This document shows positions 15,001 through 21,791 of a stretch of 21,791 nucleotides of DNA, piece after piece (the first letter of the stretch is position 1; each line of letters begins with the position of its first letter). This stretch comes from an uncultured Oscillospiraceae bacterium (GTDB lineage Bacteria > Bacillota > Clostridia > Oscillospirales > Oscillospiraceae), in contig CAJUCA010000051.1 of NCBI GenBank assembly GCA_910585265.1, forward strand, positions 1 through 21,791, read 5' to 3'. The position numbers and the translations under genes were made by a program. The notes beneath the pieces were generated by a model. That model searched no databases, was not told the origin of the DNA, and saw only the letters and a list, made by a program, of their open reading frames with translations.

Positions 15001-15126
15001 TTAGCTGTTGCGTATTTCCTCTCCATCAAGCCGCAGAGAAGCGCAAAACGCTCTCAGCACCTCCAAGCTCATGGTCCTGTTCTGGATGGGGAGGGAACTC
15101 CAGACGATATTCTGACTTACAGCACC
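15001..15126 (-). pseudogene. Possible fragment of an XRE-type helix-turn-helix
   Basis: In the gap between two minus-strand genes, one frame stays open for 41 codons. It begins right after an in-frame stop, reads VSQNIVWSSLPIQNRTMSLE then VLRAFCASLRLDGEEI, and ends in TAA. This recalls the second half of a Cro/C1 domain, where SQ-x-x-V is followed by N-x-x-R-x-x-SLE-x-LR-x-x-x-x-AL. An internal ATG (MSLEVLR) has no convincing ribosome site. It may be a decayed antitoxin or repressor, or chance resemblance. Confidence 0.3.
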
Positions 15127-15527
15127 TCATAGCCGATTGGACGCCAGTGTGACTCTATCTGAACGGATGCCCCGGCCCTCTCCTGCTCATAGTCCTCAGC
15201 CGAAATTCGATAGGTGGCATAAAAGCGCGTATCGCCGCATCTGCATTTCAGTCGTACAAAATACTGGTCAGGCGTATATGAAGTGCGCGGTACGAGGCGC
15301 ATTGATTTCTCAGCAAAAACAGGGTGCATCGTGACATCGGTATCCGCGTCAACTTTTTCATATTGATCCAAAATACCTACCGTCGGTCGATGCCGGGCAA
15401 AGAATCGGGACACCCGAATATGTCTGATCGCACTGCTGAACAAAAAGCGGATAAAAGAAACCAGCGCGACTACCGCAAAGGCAACCAAGATGAGGTCGAA
15501 TAGATCAAGTTTGAAAGGCCTTCCCAT
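15117..15527 (-). CDS. Small single-pass membrane protein
   Basis: A 136-residue protein with one N-terminal membrane helix (about 9-32, DLILVAFAVVALVSFIRFLF) followed by a basic stretch and a soluble domain of about 95 residues. That domain contains the pair CRC near residue 96 (RLKCRCGDTRFYATYR) and ends IESHWRPIGYEVL. The basic residues after the helix suggest the domain is cytoplasmic. ATG 15527 is preceded by GGGGTG six bases upstream, and a good promoter lies about 40 bases further on. I do not recognise the family. Composition is less GC-rich than the flanking element genes, as if acquired as cargo. Confidence 0.7.
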   Translation of the reverse strand: MGRPFKLDLFDLILVAFAVVALVSFIRFLFSSAIRHIRVSRFFARHRPTVGILDQYEKVDADTDVTMHPVFAEKSMRLVPRTSYTPDQYFVRLKCRCGDTRFYATYRISAEDYEQERAGASVQIESHWRPIGYEVL

Positions 15528-15563
15528 TCAAGCACCCCACTGACTATAGCTATAGTAACTTTT

Positions 15564-15592
15564 ATTCTATCACATCCATGGTCACGATTCAA
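15564..15592 (-). promoter_or_regulatory. Promoter of the minus-strand cargo genes
   Basis: Read on the minus strand: TTGAAT (15592-15587), a 17-base spacer and TAGAAT (15569-15564), with a TG one base before the -10 (extended -10). It is 37 bases upstream of the membrane-protein start. It probably drives that gene and perhaps the zinc-ribbon gene behind it. Confidence 0.6.
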
Positions 15593-15600
15593 GTAAGGAG

Positions 15601-15783
15601 ATGTTATTTATCCGCATTCAATATGAATCTACATACCCCGCCCTGGACCGAACCGCGTTCCTCATCGAGCGCACCTGTGTGCCCAGGTATTATCCCCCGG
15701 CCTACTGCGCCGAGGCCGCCCAGCTGCTGTCCATGCTGGAGGCGGCGCGGCAGAAAAGCAGCCCGCAGGAACGCCCTGATTAA
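15601..15783 (+). CDS. Small hypothetical protein (doubtful start)
   Basis: A 60-residue frame beginning MLFIRIQYESTYPALDRTAF and including an ERTCVPRYYPPAYC stretch and a helical, Ala-rich C-terminus. Its GC-rich codon use matches the element's real genes from about 15640 on, and the stop codon overlaps that of the convergent MmcQ gene by a shared TTAA. The only ATG (15601) lies directly against AAGGAG with no spacer, which should be poor for initiation. It may therefore start elsewhere or be a truncated gene. No family recognised. Confidence 0.45.
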   Translation: MLFIRIQYESTYPALDRTAFLIERTCVPRYYPPAYCAEAAQLLSMLEAARQKSSPQERPD

Positions 15784-16154
15784 CCCTTTTTCCGTTTCGG
15801 GGCCACGCTGTCATAGCTCAGCTCCAGCAGCGGGTAGATCTGCTCGTCCGGCACGGTATCGTCCAGCAGCACGGAGATCCAAGAGCTTTTGCTCATATGG
15901 TACGCCGGAAGAAAACCGTCCTGGGCCAGCAGGGAGCCCACCATCAGCGGGCCGCATTTCAAATCCATGATATCGGCGGTTCCGTCCCCCGGGAGATCCA
16001 GGCTTTTCCGGGCCACGTCCAGGATGACGGCGAACCACTTCCGGCTGGTGCTCTGGCGGAACACGGCGTAATTGGGATACCGCGCCCAGAGATGTTCCGG
16101 CTCCGCTGCGTACCGCTCCTGGATATATTGCGCCATGCGCTCCCGCTGTGCCAT
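15780..16154 (-). CDS. MmcQ/YjbR-family protein
   Basis: A 124-residue protein of the MmcQ/YjbR (CyaY-like fold) family. Recognisable parts are the N-terminal helix MAQYIQERYAAEPEHLWARY, the core Y-AVFRQSTSRKWFAVILDV, then MDLKCGPLMVGSLL, the conserved YHMSKSSWISVLLD strand and the closing ELSYD. The family is described as DNA-binding-like, with no firm biochemical role. The start at 16154 has GGAGGTG five bases upstream; the frame stays open further upstream but lacks a ribosome site there and would run through its own promoter. It is transcribed away from the T4SS operon and looks like cargo. Confidence 0.88.
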   Translation of the reverse strand: MAQRERMAQYIQERYAAEPEHLWARYPNYAVFRQSTSRKWFAVILDVARKSLDLPGDGTADIMDLKCGPLMVGSLLAQDGFLPAYHMSKSSWISVLLDDTVPDEQIYPLLELSYDSVAPKRKKG

Positions 16155-16184
16155 ATGAACACCTCCGCCGCATTTATTTATCCC

Positions 16185-16213
16185 ATTATACCAAATCACA
16201 CGCCGCCCTTCAA
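16185..16213 (-). promoter_or_regulatory. Promoter of the MmcQ/YjbR gene
   Basis: On the minus strand, TTGAAG (16213-16208), a 17-base spacer and a perfect TATAAT (16190-16185), 30 bases before the MmcQ start. The -35 overlaps a small inverted repeat (GCCGCCCTT / AAGGACGGC). No matching plus-strand promoter for the T4SS operon was found in this 82-bp gap. Confidence 0.7.
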
Positions 16214-16236
16214 GGACGGCCGTAAAGGAGAATCTC

Positions 16237-16623
16237 ATGCAACCCAAAGAAAACTTCTGGGGCCGTCTGTGCCCCAAGCTCCCCCGCGTTTACGTCCGCA
16301 CCATGACGGCAATTCTGCTCTGCGCGGCCCTGGCCCTCCCGGCCATGGCCACCAATGCCGCCGGAAACGATATGTGGACGGTGGCCCAGAACATCATCGT
16401 GGACGTGTATAACCACATCGCCGGCATCAGCACCGCCCTGGCCGGGCTCATGTCCGCCATCGCGGTCATCGGCGTGAAGCTGTCGGGCAACCAGCACAAG
16501 TCGGACCAGGCCTGGGACTGGCTCAAGCGCATCTGGGTGGCCTGGGCCGTCATCAACGGCATCGGGGCCTTCATCGCCTACATCACGCCCCAGTTCTCCG
16601 GCTTCAACACCCTGACGCCGTGA
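16237..16623 (+). CDS. VirB2/TrbC-like T4SS pilin-type membrane protein
   Basis: A 128-residue protein with a basic N-terminus, a signal-like helix (about 22-42, ending ALPAMATNAA) and two further membrane helices (about 60-82 and 98-120). The arrangement and size are those of VirB2/TrbC pilin precursors, and its place directly before the VirB6-like gene supports this. The second helix is Ala/Gly-rich (HIAGISTALAGLMSAIAVIG) and a short charged loop (GNQHKSDQAWDWLKR) separates the last two. ATG 16237 has AAAGGAG eight bases upstream. In Gram-positive systems this small protein probably forms part of the channel rather than a long pilus. It is the first gene of the T4SS run in this window. Confidence 0.7.
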   Translation: MQPKENFWGRLCPKLPRVYVRTMTAILLCAALALPAMATNAAGNDMWTVAQNIIVDVYNHIAGISTALAGLMSAIAVIGVKLSGNQHKSDQAWDWLKRIWVAWAVINGIGAFIAYITPQFSGFNTLTP

Positions 16624-16627
16624 CGCC

Positions 16628-18736
16628 ATGCTGGAACTGATTTTTCGCGGCTTCTTCGAGTGGATCTACAGCCTGATTGTGGAGATGTGGGGGTTCATCG
16701 CCGGAGGGCTGCTGGATATCATGGGGCTGGACTTCGCCTACCTCCAATCCCACATCCCCATCATGGACGACATGGCCCAGGTGCTTCTGGCGGCGGGCTG
16801 GGCCCTGCTGCTGGGGAACCTGGTGTTCCAGGCGCTGAAAAGCATGGCGGCGGGGCTGGGCTTTGAGGGGGAGGACCCCAGGCTGCTGTTTGCCCGCACC
16901 TTCGTATTTGCGTTCCTGCTGCTGGCAAGCCCCCAAATCTGCCGGATTGGTCTGGACCTCACCTCCAACATCATGGAGCTGCTAAGCATCCCGGACGCCA
17001 CAAATGTGTCCCTGTTGGACGAGAGCATTTTCGGCACCCTCACCGCCTCCTGGGTCATGGCCATCATTTGCAGCGTCATCGTCATGTTCAAGGTACTGAA
17101 GCTGGTCATTGAGATTGCCGAGCGGTACGTCATCCTGGCAATGCTTACCCTCACCGCCCCGCTGGCCTTCGCCATGGGCGGCAGCAAAAACACTGCGGGT
17201 ATTTTCACCGGCTGGTGCCGGATGTTCGGCTCCATGTGCCTGCTGATGGTCACCAACCTGGTGTGCTTCAAAATGCTGTTCTCGGTGGTGTCTACGGTGC
17301 CCTCTGGGTTTGACGTAATACCCTGGATGGTTCTGATTTTCGCCATCGTGAAGGTGGCCCACAAATCGGATGAGATCATCACCCGTATCGGCCTGAACCC
17401 GGCCCTCACCGGCGGGGGCGGCCGAACCCTGCTGGGCACGGTGGTGAACACGGCGGTGCGCACGGTGACAAGCCAGGCCACCAAAAGCGTGATGGGCCGC
17501 CTTGGCTTCGGGAGCGGCGCGTCCGCTTCCGGCACCCGCTCCGGCGGCGGGTTCGGCGGTTTCCAGCTCGGCTCCCGGTTCTCGGCCGGCGGAGGTGGAC
17601 GGTTTGGCGGCACCCGCAGCGGAGGCCGCTCCAGCGGCGGCCAGACCTCCGGGAATGGGGTGCAGGGCGGCGGACGGGGTGGGGGCCGTTCCAGCAGCAG
17701 TCAGACTTCCGGGAACGGTTCCCAGAACTTTGGCGGAACCCGGGGCGGCGGAAGGTACACGTATCAAAGCACCGCCCAGCAGGCAGACACCCGGCAGGAA
17801 AATACGGCCCAGACCTCCGCCCATGCCGGCAATACCGGCACCGCTTCGTCCAATACCCCGCGCGGCGGCGGGCGGCCCCAGCAGGGGCGGAGAAGCTCCG
17901 TACCGCCCGGGGGCCAGAGGCCCCGCAGCTATGTGCCGCCCTCCGGCGGTGGGCAGACCGCGCCGAAACAGGGTGGGACAAGCCCCTCCCAACAGGGCGG
18001 CGGCTCCCGGCCCGGCTCGATGGGGACAACACCCAAAAGCGGTGTTTCCCGTCCCGGCGGGGCAGGAACGGTGCCAACATCCACCCGGCCGAGGCAGCCC
18101 AACAGCCCGCAGTCCGGCGCGGCAGGAACCGGGGCGGCCCGCTCCACCCACAGCGCCACGCAGACTGCGGGCGGGAGCACGGTGAACAACACCAGCCGGA
18201 CCTCCGCCCAGACCACAGTTACTGCGGAAGGGGGCAGGCCGGGCGGCTCCACCGCAAAAGCGCCCTCCGGCTCACCCCGTGCACCCCGTCCCGGCGGGCC
18301 CTCTGTTCCCAAATTCGGTGACAGGCCGGGCGGTACGTCCCAGCCCGGCAGCGCAGGAAGGCCCTCCCGCAGTACCCAGCGGCCTGACGGCTCCCCATCC
18401 CGGCCCAGCAAGAATACGGCTTCGACCTCCGCCGCACCTCCGGCAGGGGCCACAGCCCCCAATCCGGCTCCGCAGGAACGCAGCCACAGTTCTGGGCGCA
18501 GCCCCGGCGGCGGCGCATCTTCCAGACCGGCCCGGCAGGAAGGGCGCAGATCTCCCGCGTCCGCATCGTCCCCGGTGAAGGGCGGTGCCCCCAGTGTCCG
18601 CCCCGGCGGCGCAGGAACCGCGCCCACCGGCAAACAGGCGGCGGGGCAATCCCATACGGCCAAGGCCCGGACGGCGCGGGCGAAGCCTGCCCACCGGCCC
18701 CCGCCCAACAGGAGAGGGGGGAACGGCCGTGGATGA
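16628..18736 (+). CDS. VirB6/TrbL-like channel protein with long disordered tail
   Basis: A 702-residue protein. The first 285 residues hold six or seven membrane helices (for example LLAAGWALLLGNLVFQAL near 53-70, FVFAFLLLASPQI near 91-103, WVMAIICSVIVMFKVLKLVI near 141-160), as in the VirB6/TrbL proteins that form the inner-membrane channel. ITRIGLNPALTGGGGRTLLG marks the end of the membrane part. The remaining 410 residues are low-complexity: Gly, Ser, Pro, Thr, Arg and Gln, with recurring PGGAGT-type units and a strongly basic end. The start at 16628 is 4 bases after the preceding stop with no clear ribosome site, so translation is probably coupled. The tail's length, more than half of the protein, is unusual. 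Its end overlaps the next gene by 8 bases. Confidence 0.85.
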   Translation: MLELIFRGFFEWIYSLIVEMWGFIAGGLLDIMGLDFAYLQSHIPIMDDMAQVLLAAGWALLLGNLVFQALKSMAAGLGFEGEDPRLLFARTFVFAFLLLASPQICRIGLDLTSNIMELLSIPDATNVSLLDESIFGTLTASWVMAIICSVIVMFKVLKLVIEIAERYVILAMLTLTAPLAFAMGGSKNTAGIFTGWCRMFGSMCLLMVTNLVCFKMLFSVVSTVPSGFDVIPWMVLIFAIVKVAHKSDEIITRIGLNPALTGGGGRTLLGTVVNTAVRTVTSQATKSVMGRLGFGSGASASGTRSGGGFGGFQLGSRFSAGGGGRFGGTRSGGRSSGGQTSGNGVQGGGRGGGRSSSSQTSGNGSQNFGGTRGGGRYTYQSTAQQADTRQENTAQTSAHAGNTGTASSNTPRGGGRPQQGRRSSVPPGGQRPRSYVPPSGGGQTAPKQGGTSPSQQGGGSRPGSMGTTPKSGVSRPGGAGTVPTSTRPRQPNSPQSGAAGTGAARSTHSATQTAGGSTVNNTSRTSAQTTVTAEGGRPGGSTAKAPSGSPRAPRPGGPSVPKFGDRPGGTSQPGSAGRPSRSTQRPDGSPSRPSKNTASTSAAPPAGATAPNPAPQERSHSSGRSPGGGASSRPARQEGRRSPASASSPVKGGAPSVRPGGAGTAPTGKQAAGQSHTAKARTARAKPAHRPPPNRRGGNGRG

Positions 18737-20042
18737 AAACCATCGCCGGAGCGGTGAAGCGGCCAGGGCGGCGGCTCATATCCTCACCGCCCTGGCCGCC
18801 ACCGGGGCCAAGGGCGCGGCCCTGGCCGCCGCCCAGGAGGCCGCACCCTTCCTTATTAAAATAGCGGCGGGCCTGCTGGTTCTCCTGCTGCTCATCCCCA
18901 TGCTGGTGTTCACCGCCCTGCCCAATATGTTCTTTGGGTATGAGAACTCCAACGCCGAGGAAGTCACCCGCATGACCCAGCAGGCCCTGGCCCTGGGCGG
19001 CGTCTACATCAGCCTGGAGGATTTCGAGAACACCCAGGTGGATTCCATCGTCACCAGCATCATCGCGGAGTACGAAGCGGACGGCATTGAGATCGACGAG
19101 GTGAGGATCGACAGCGTATTTGATGAAAACGACCTGGCCTGGCTCATCGCCATCAACTCGGCGGCCTACCAACAGGATTTAGACGCCATGAGCGCCCAGG
19201 ATATCCGCACCTTCTGCACCTCCCGGCTCACCCACGAATACTCCCTGCTGGAGGGCGAGAAAAACGTGCTGAAGGTGACGGTGAAGCACCTGGGCCCGGA
19301 CAAGCTCATGGAAAACCTGGGCTTTGACGAGGAGGGCCGCACCTGGGCCGGGGCCATCTACGAGGTGCTGTCCGAGAGCAACGCCCTTGAGGAGTACGCC
19401 CCTTATTTTGAACAGTACCGTCCCAGCTACGGCGGCGAGCCCGGTCCCGGAAACTCCGGGGGCGAACACGGCCCCAACTACGGCAACGGCATCGACCTGT
19501 CCCGATTTGTCAGCCCCGGCACAAAAAACAACAAGGATCTGGCCTGCTACGCCATCCAGGCGTGGGAGAACAACTGGGGCTATGTCTGGGGCACCTACGG
19601 CAATGTGCTGACGGAATCCCTGCTGGCCTACAAAATCCAGCAGTACCCGGACTGGGTGGGCCAGAACGCGGGCTTTATCCGCTCCCACTGGCTGAACCGC
19701 CGCTGTACAGACTGCGTGGGTCTCATCAAAGGCTACGGCTGGCTGGACGCCTCCACCGGGGCCATCCGCTACGGAACCAACGGAATGCCGGACTATGGGG
19801 CCAACACCATGTACCGGGCCGCCACCCAGGCGGGGGTGTCCGGGCGGGATCACGGCCCCATCAGCACCATGCCGGAGATCGTGGGCCTTGCCGTCCACAT
19901 GAACGGCCACATCGGGGTGTACATCGGCAACGGCTACGTGATTGAGGCCGCCAACACCTCCGTGGGGGTCATCAAGACCAGGCTGGCAGGGCGAGGCTGG
20001 ACCGAGTGGTGTAAGCTCCCCTACATCGACTATTTGGAGTGA
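18729..20042 (+). CDS. T4SS-associated NlpC/P60-like wall hydrolase
   Basis: A 437-residue protein with an Ala-rich cytoplasmic N-terminus, one membrane helix (about 43-70, IKIAAGLLVLLLLIPMLVFTAL) and an extracellular region. Residues about 85-225 are a helical domain (VDSIVTSIIAEYEADGIEID). After a Gly/Pro linker comes a papain-like hydrolase domain from about 258: Cys329 in CTDCVGLIKGYGW, with Cys326 nearby, and His394 in NGHIGVYIGNGYVIEA. Such proteins open the peptidoglycan for the conjugation channel, like the wall hydrolases of Tn916-type elements. The start is GTG 18729 after a GGAGAGGGGG stretch, overlapping the VirB6-like stop; a longer frame back to 18585 is a shadow inside the previous gene. 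I believe it belongs with the clostridial CD1108-type proteins but could not confirm this. Confidence 0.85.
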   Translation: MDENHRRSGEAARAAAHILTALAATGAKGAALAAAQEAAPFLIKIAAGLLVLLLLIPMLVFTALPNMFFGYENSNAEEVTRMTQQALALGGVYISLEDFENTQVDSIVTSIIAEYEADGIEIDEVRIDSVFDENDLAWLIAINSAAYQQDLDAMSAQDIRTFCTSRLTHEYSLLEGEKNVLKVTVKHLGPDKLMENLGFDEEGRTWAGAIYEVLSESNALEEYAPYFEQYRPSYGGEPGPGNSGGEHGPNYGNGIDLSRFVSPGTKNNKDLACYAIQAWENNWGYVWGTYGNVLTESLLAYKIQQYPDWVGQNAGFIRSHWLNRRCTDCVGLIKGYGWLDASTGAIRYGTNGMPDYGANTMYRAATQAGVSGRDHGPISTMPEIVGLAVHMNGHIGVYIGNGYVIEAANTSVGVIKTRLAGRGWTEWCKLPYIDYLE

Positions 20043-20047
20043 AGCAT

Positions 20048-20308
20048 ATGGAACATGAAACCAATCTGAGGACGCTGCGGCTGCGCCATGGGCTCCAGCT
20101 CACCGAGCTGTCTGAGGCGTCCTGGCTGTCCGATCAGTACATCAGCCGGGCGGAGTTGGGGCAGATCGCGGCTACGCCCCGTCTGGAAACACAGCTGGCC
20201 GATGCGGTGGAACAGGCGATCCTCCGGCGTGCCGCCGTCATCCGGGATATGAACCGGGATCTCCGGCGCTGCCGGGGCCGTCTGCTGGAGGTGAGCGGCG
20301 ATGAATGA
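20048..20308 (+). CDS. XRE-family regulator inside the T4SS operon
   Basis: An 86-residue protein with a Cro/C1 helix-turn-helix at about residues 7-55 (LRTLRLRHGLQLTELSEASWL, then SDQYISRAELGQIAATPRLE), followed by a basic helix (RRAAVIRDMNRDLRRCRGR). ATG 20048 is used, with GGAG eight bases upstream overlapping the end of the preceding gene; GTG 20039 would add three residues. Its stop overlaps the next ATG. A DNA-binding regulator translated in the middle of the transfer operon suggests feedback control. It is also the only intact antitoxin-like protein in the window, but it is 14 kb from the toxin gene. Confidence 0.82.
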   Translation: MEHETNLRTLRLRHGLQLTELSEASWLSDQYISRAELGQIAATPRLETQLADAVEQAILRRAAVIRDMNRDLRRCRGRLLEVSGDE

Positions 20309-20600
20309 GACCTACCACATCCCCGCCAACTTCACCGACGCGGGCCGGGTGATGGGGCTGTTCGAGCTGCGGAACCTGGTGGAGGCGGTGCTCCTGGTGC
20401 TGCCGGTGCTGTATTTCTGCATGGTGCTGCTTCCCCTGGAGCTGACCGCCAAGATTACGGTGACGCTCATCATCATAGTCCCCCTGGGGGGCTTCGGGCT
20501 CATCGGCGTGCGGGACGACAGCCTCACCCGCTGGGTCGGCTCCTGGTGGCGCTGGCGAAAAAAACGCCGCCTTATGACTTACAGAGGAGGAAAAAACTAA
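20301..20600 (+). CDS. PrgI/VirB3-like T4SS membrane protein
   Basis: A 99-residue protein of the PrgI family, the Gram-positive counterpart of VirB3. It opens YHIPANFTDAGRVMGLFELR, has two membrane helices (about 26-46, VEAVLLVLPVLYFCMVLLPL, and about 50-69, KITVTLIIIVPLGGFGLIGV) and ends with a very basic Trp/Arg tail (WWRWRKKRR). The overlapping ATGAATGA start with GGAGGTG eight bases upstream is well supported. VirB3-like proteins dock the VirB4 ATPase at the membrane, and VirB4-type genes follow directly. Confidence 0.88.
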   Translation: MNETYHIPANFTDAGRVMGLFELRNLVEAVLLVLPVLYFCMVLLPLELTAKITVTLIIIVPLGGFGLIGVRDDSLTRWVGSWWRWRKKRRLMTYRGGKN

Positions 20601-20603
20601 ATT

Positions 20604-21275
20604 ATGGATTTGAAACAGTTATTGTTCGGCGGCGGGGCAAACGCCCCCGCCGCCGAGCCCTTTCGGGACAGCATCCAGGCGTGGCTCCCTGTGAAGAACA
20701 TCGTGGGCGGGGTGGTGGTGACAAAGGACGGCCGCTTCGTCAAGATTCTGGAGGTGCTGCCGGTGAACATCTATTTGAAATCTCCCAATGACCGGGAGAA
20801 CATCATTTCCAGCTACGCCGCGTGGTTGAAGATCGCTCCGGACGATTTGCAGATTGAGGCCCGCACCCTGCCCGCCGACACGGCGGACTATGTGGAGCGG
20901 ATGAAGGAGTACGCCGCGACCGAGCCCAACCCGGCCTGCCGGGAGATGATCGAGGACAACATCGCCCAAATCGGCCAGGGGGTGGCCAGCGACGCCCTGC
21001 GGCACCGCTTCTTCCTCATCTTCCAGTACGAGGGACGGATGCACGCCAAAGGCCGCACCGTTGCCGCCATTGTCCAGCGGCTCAACGAGGAGGCGGACAC
21101 TGCCCGGCGCTACCTGGACGGCTGCGAGCTGGAGGTGCTGGAGCCCAGCTTTATGGACGATTTCATTTTGAAGCTGCTGTACGAGATCATCAACAAGCGG
21201 ACAGCCCGGCGGGTACAGCTCCCGGAGGGCGTGTTCGACATGACCACCGCCGTCCACGGCGTGTTTGAGGAGTGA
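20604..21275 (+). CDS. VirB4 N-terminal-like conjugation protein
   Basis: A 223-residue protein that begins MDLKQLLFGGG and continues WLPVKNIVGGVVVTKDGRFV, then KILEVLPVNIYLKSPNDREN and QIEARTLPADTADYVERM. This is the style of the N-terminal, non-ATPase domain of VirB4/TraC proteins; no Walker motifs are present. It lies between PrgI and the VirB4-like ATPase, 3 bases after the former and 5 before the latter. GGAGG is about 14 bases upstream of the ATG, rather far. The next protein also carries an N-terminal LLFG motif. It likely works with VirB4 at the channel base, perhaps as a split or duplicated N-terminal module. Confidence 0.75.
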   Translation: MDLKQLLFGGGANAPAAEPFRDSIQAWLPVKNIVGGVVVTKDGRFVKILEVLPVNIYLKSPNDRENIISSYAAWLKIAPDDLQIEARTLPADTADYVERMKEYAATEPNPACREMIEDNIAQIGQGVASDALRHRFFLIFQYEGRMHAKGRTVAAIVQRLNEEADTARRYLDGCELEVLEPSFMDDFILKLLYEIINKRTARRVQLPEGVFDMTTAVHGVFEE

Positions 21276-21280
21276 GAAGT

Positions 21281-21791
21281 ATGCAGAAGAAGAAAACGAC
21301 CAAGGCCCCGCCCAAGCGGGCCAAGAAAAAGGCCGGCACCGCCGAACCCAAGCAGAATCCCATCAAGCGTTTGCTGTTCGGCGAGGAAAAAACGGACCTG
21401 TCCGGGCTGGAGGCGGGCTCCACCACCATCCTGGACATATTATCCCCCACCGCCATCGACACCAAGAGCCGGGACTGCATCCTGGTGGACGGGGTGTACC
21501 ACGCCTACCTCTACGTGGCGGGCTACGGCTACTCCACCACCGTGGGCTCCTGCTGGCTGGCCCCCCTGGTGGAGGCCGGGGAGGGCGTCAGCCTCAGCTT
21601 CACGGTCAAGCGCCAGAGCAAGGAGAAGATCCTCTCGAAGATCTCCCAGACCACCATGGTGAACCGCTCCCGGATGCGGGACGTGGGGGACACACGCCAG
21701 GACTATGAGGAACTGGACAGTGCGATCAATTCCGGACTGTATTTGAAGGACGCCATGAACCGCCAGAACGAGGACTTCTACTATATGCACA
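21281..21791 (+). CDS. VirB4-like conjugal transfer ATPase (partial, 5' end)
   Basis: The first 170 codons of a gene that runs off the window. After a Lys/Pro-rich beginning (MQKKKTTKAPPKRAKKK) it reads RLLFGEEKTDL, LDILSPTAIDTKSRDCILVD, GVYHAYLYVAGYGYSTTVGS, WLAPLVEAGEGVSLSF and VNRSRMRDVGDTRQDYEELD. This matches, from memory, the N-terminus of the clostridial CD1110-type VirB4-like ATPases that power T4SS assembly and substrate transfer. The ATPase domain with its Walker motifs lies beyond the window edge, so activity cannot be judged. ATG 21281 has GAGGAG eight bases upstream and follows the previous stop by 5 bases. Confidence 0.85.
   Translation, partial: MQKKKTTKAPPKRAKKKAGTAEPKQNPIKRLLFGEEKTDLSGLEAGSTTILDILSPTAIDTKSRDCILVDGVYHAYLYVAGYGYSTTVGSCWLAPLVEAGEGVSLSFTVKRQSKEKILSKISQTTMVNRSRMRDVGDTRQDYEELDSAINSGLYLKDAMNRQNEDFYYMH

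Noticed and set aside
16982..18708. Several long open frames in other frames over the VirB6-like tail
   Set aside because: The tail is low-complexity and GC-rich, so all frames stay open. None has a ribosome site or a recognisable domain, while the plus-strand frame continues from clear membrane helices.
1..21791. tRNA or rRNA genes, or an insertion-site tRNA
   Set aside because: No cloverleaf with a TTCGAATCC-type arm or rRNA-like sequence was recognised on either strand by eye.

Overview
The window is GC-rich, with dense, head-to-tail genes, many ATGA-type overlaps and strong GGAGG ribosome binding sites. Together with S-layer-homology, SpaA/Cna-B and sortase surface proteins, this suggests a high-GC Clostridia (Oscillospiraceae-like gut Firmicute). 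That assignment is an inference from gene content. The content is that of an integrative and conjugative element (or conjugative plasmid): a partition block, a surface-adhesion block and the start of a type IV secretion (T4SS) operon of the clostridial VirB4/PrgI kind. No relaxase, coupling protein or intact integrase lies in the window.

Layout. (1) 1-1388 is a recombinase graveyard. It has a minus-strand gene for an orphan C-terminal part of a serine resolvase (80-466), two copies of a 29-bp imperfect palindrome (501-529, 616-644), a decayed resolvase catalytic-domain fragment (649-816) and a likely fragment of a large serine recombinase (about 1161-1283). (2) 1389-5413 is a tight plus-strand run: ParA, a ParB-like protein, a second ParB-like protein, an unknown protein, an XF1762/GNAT-like protein and a HigB/RelE-type toxin with no adjacent antitoxin. 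(3) 5501-14370 is the surface block: a single-pass membrane protein, a secreted sortase, an SLH plus NlpC/CHAP-like protein with its own promoter, and a 1915-residue adhesin. The adhesin has a putative thioester domain, 15 SpaA/Cna-B-like repeats, a DUF11-like domain and an LPQTG motif followed by only one residue. (4) 14422-16154 is a mainly minus-strand cargo island: a zinc-ribbon protein, a small membrane protein, an MmcQ/YjbR protein and one doubtful plus-strand small gene. (5) 16237-21791 is the T4SS operon: VirB2-like pilin, VirB6/TrbL-like channel with a very long disordered tail, NlpC/P60-like wall hydrolase, an embedded XRE regulator, PrgI/VirB3-like protein, a VirB4-N-terminal-like protein and the start of a VirB4-like ATPase that runs off the window.

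How it fits together (inference): the Par genes would keep the element stable, perhaps while it is extrachromosomal. The T4SS would build the transfer channel through a locally hydrolysed wall. The sortase/SLH/giant adhesin set would decorate the donor surface and could hold mating partners together. The least conventional points are the adhesin's sorting signal, which has no membrane anchor, and the orphan resolvase C-terminal protein beside paired palindromes.
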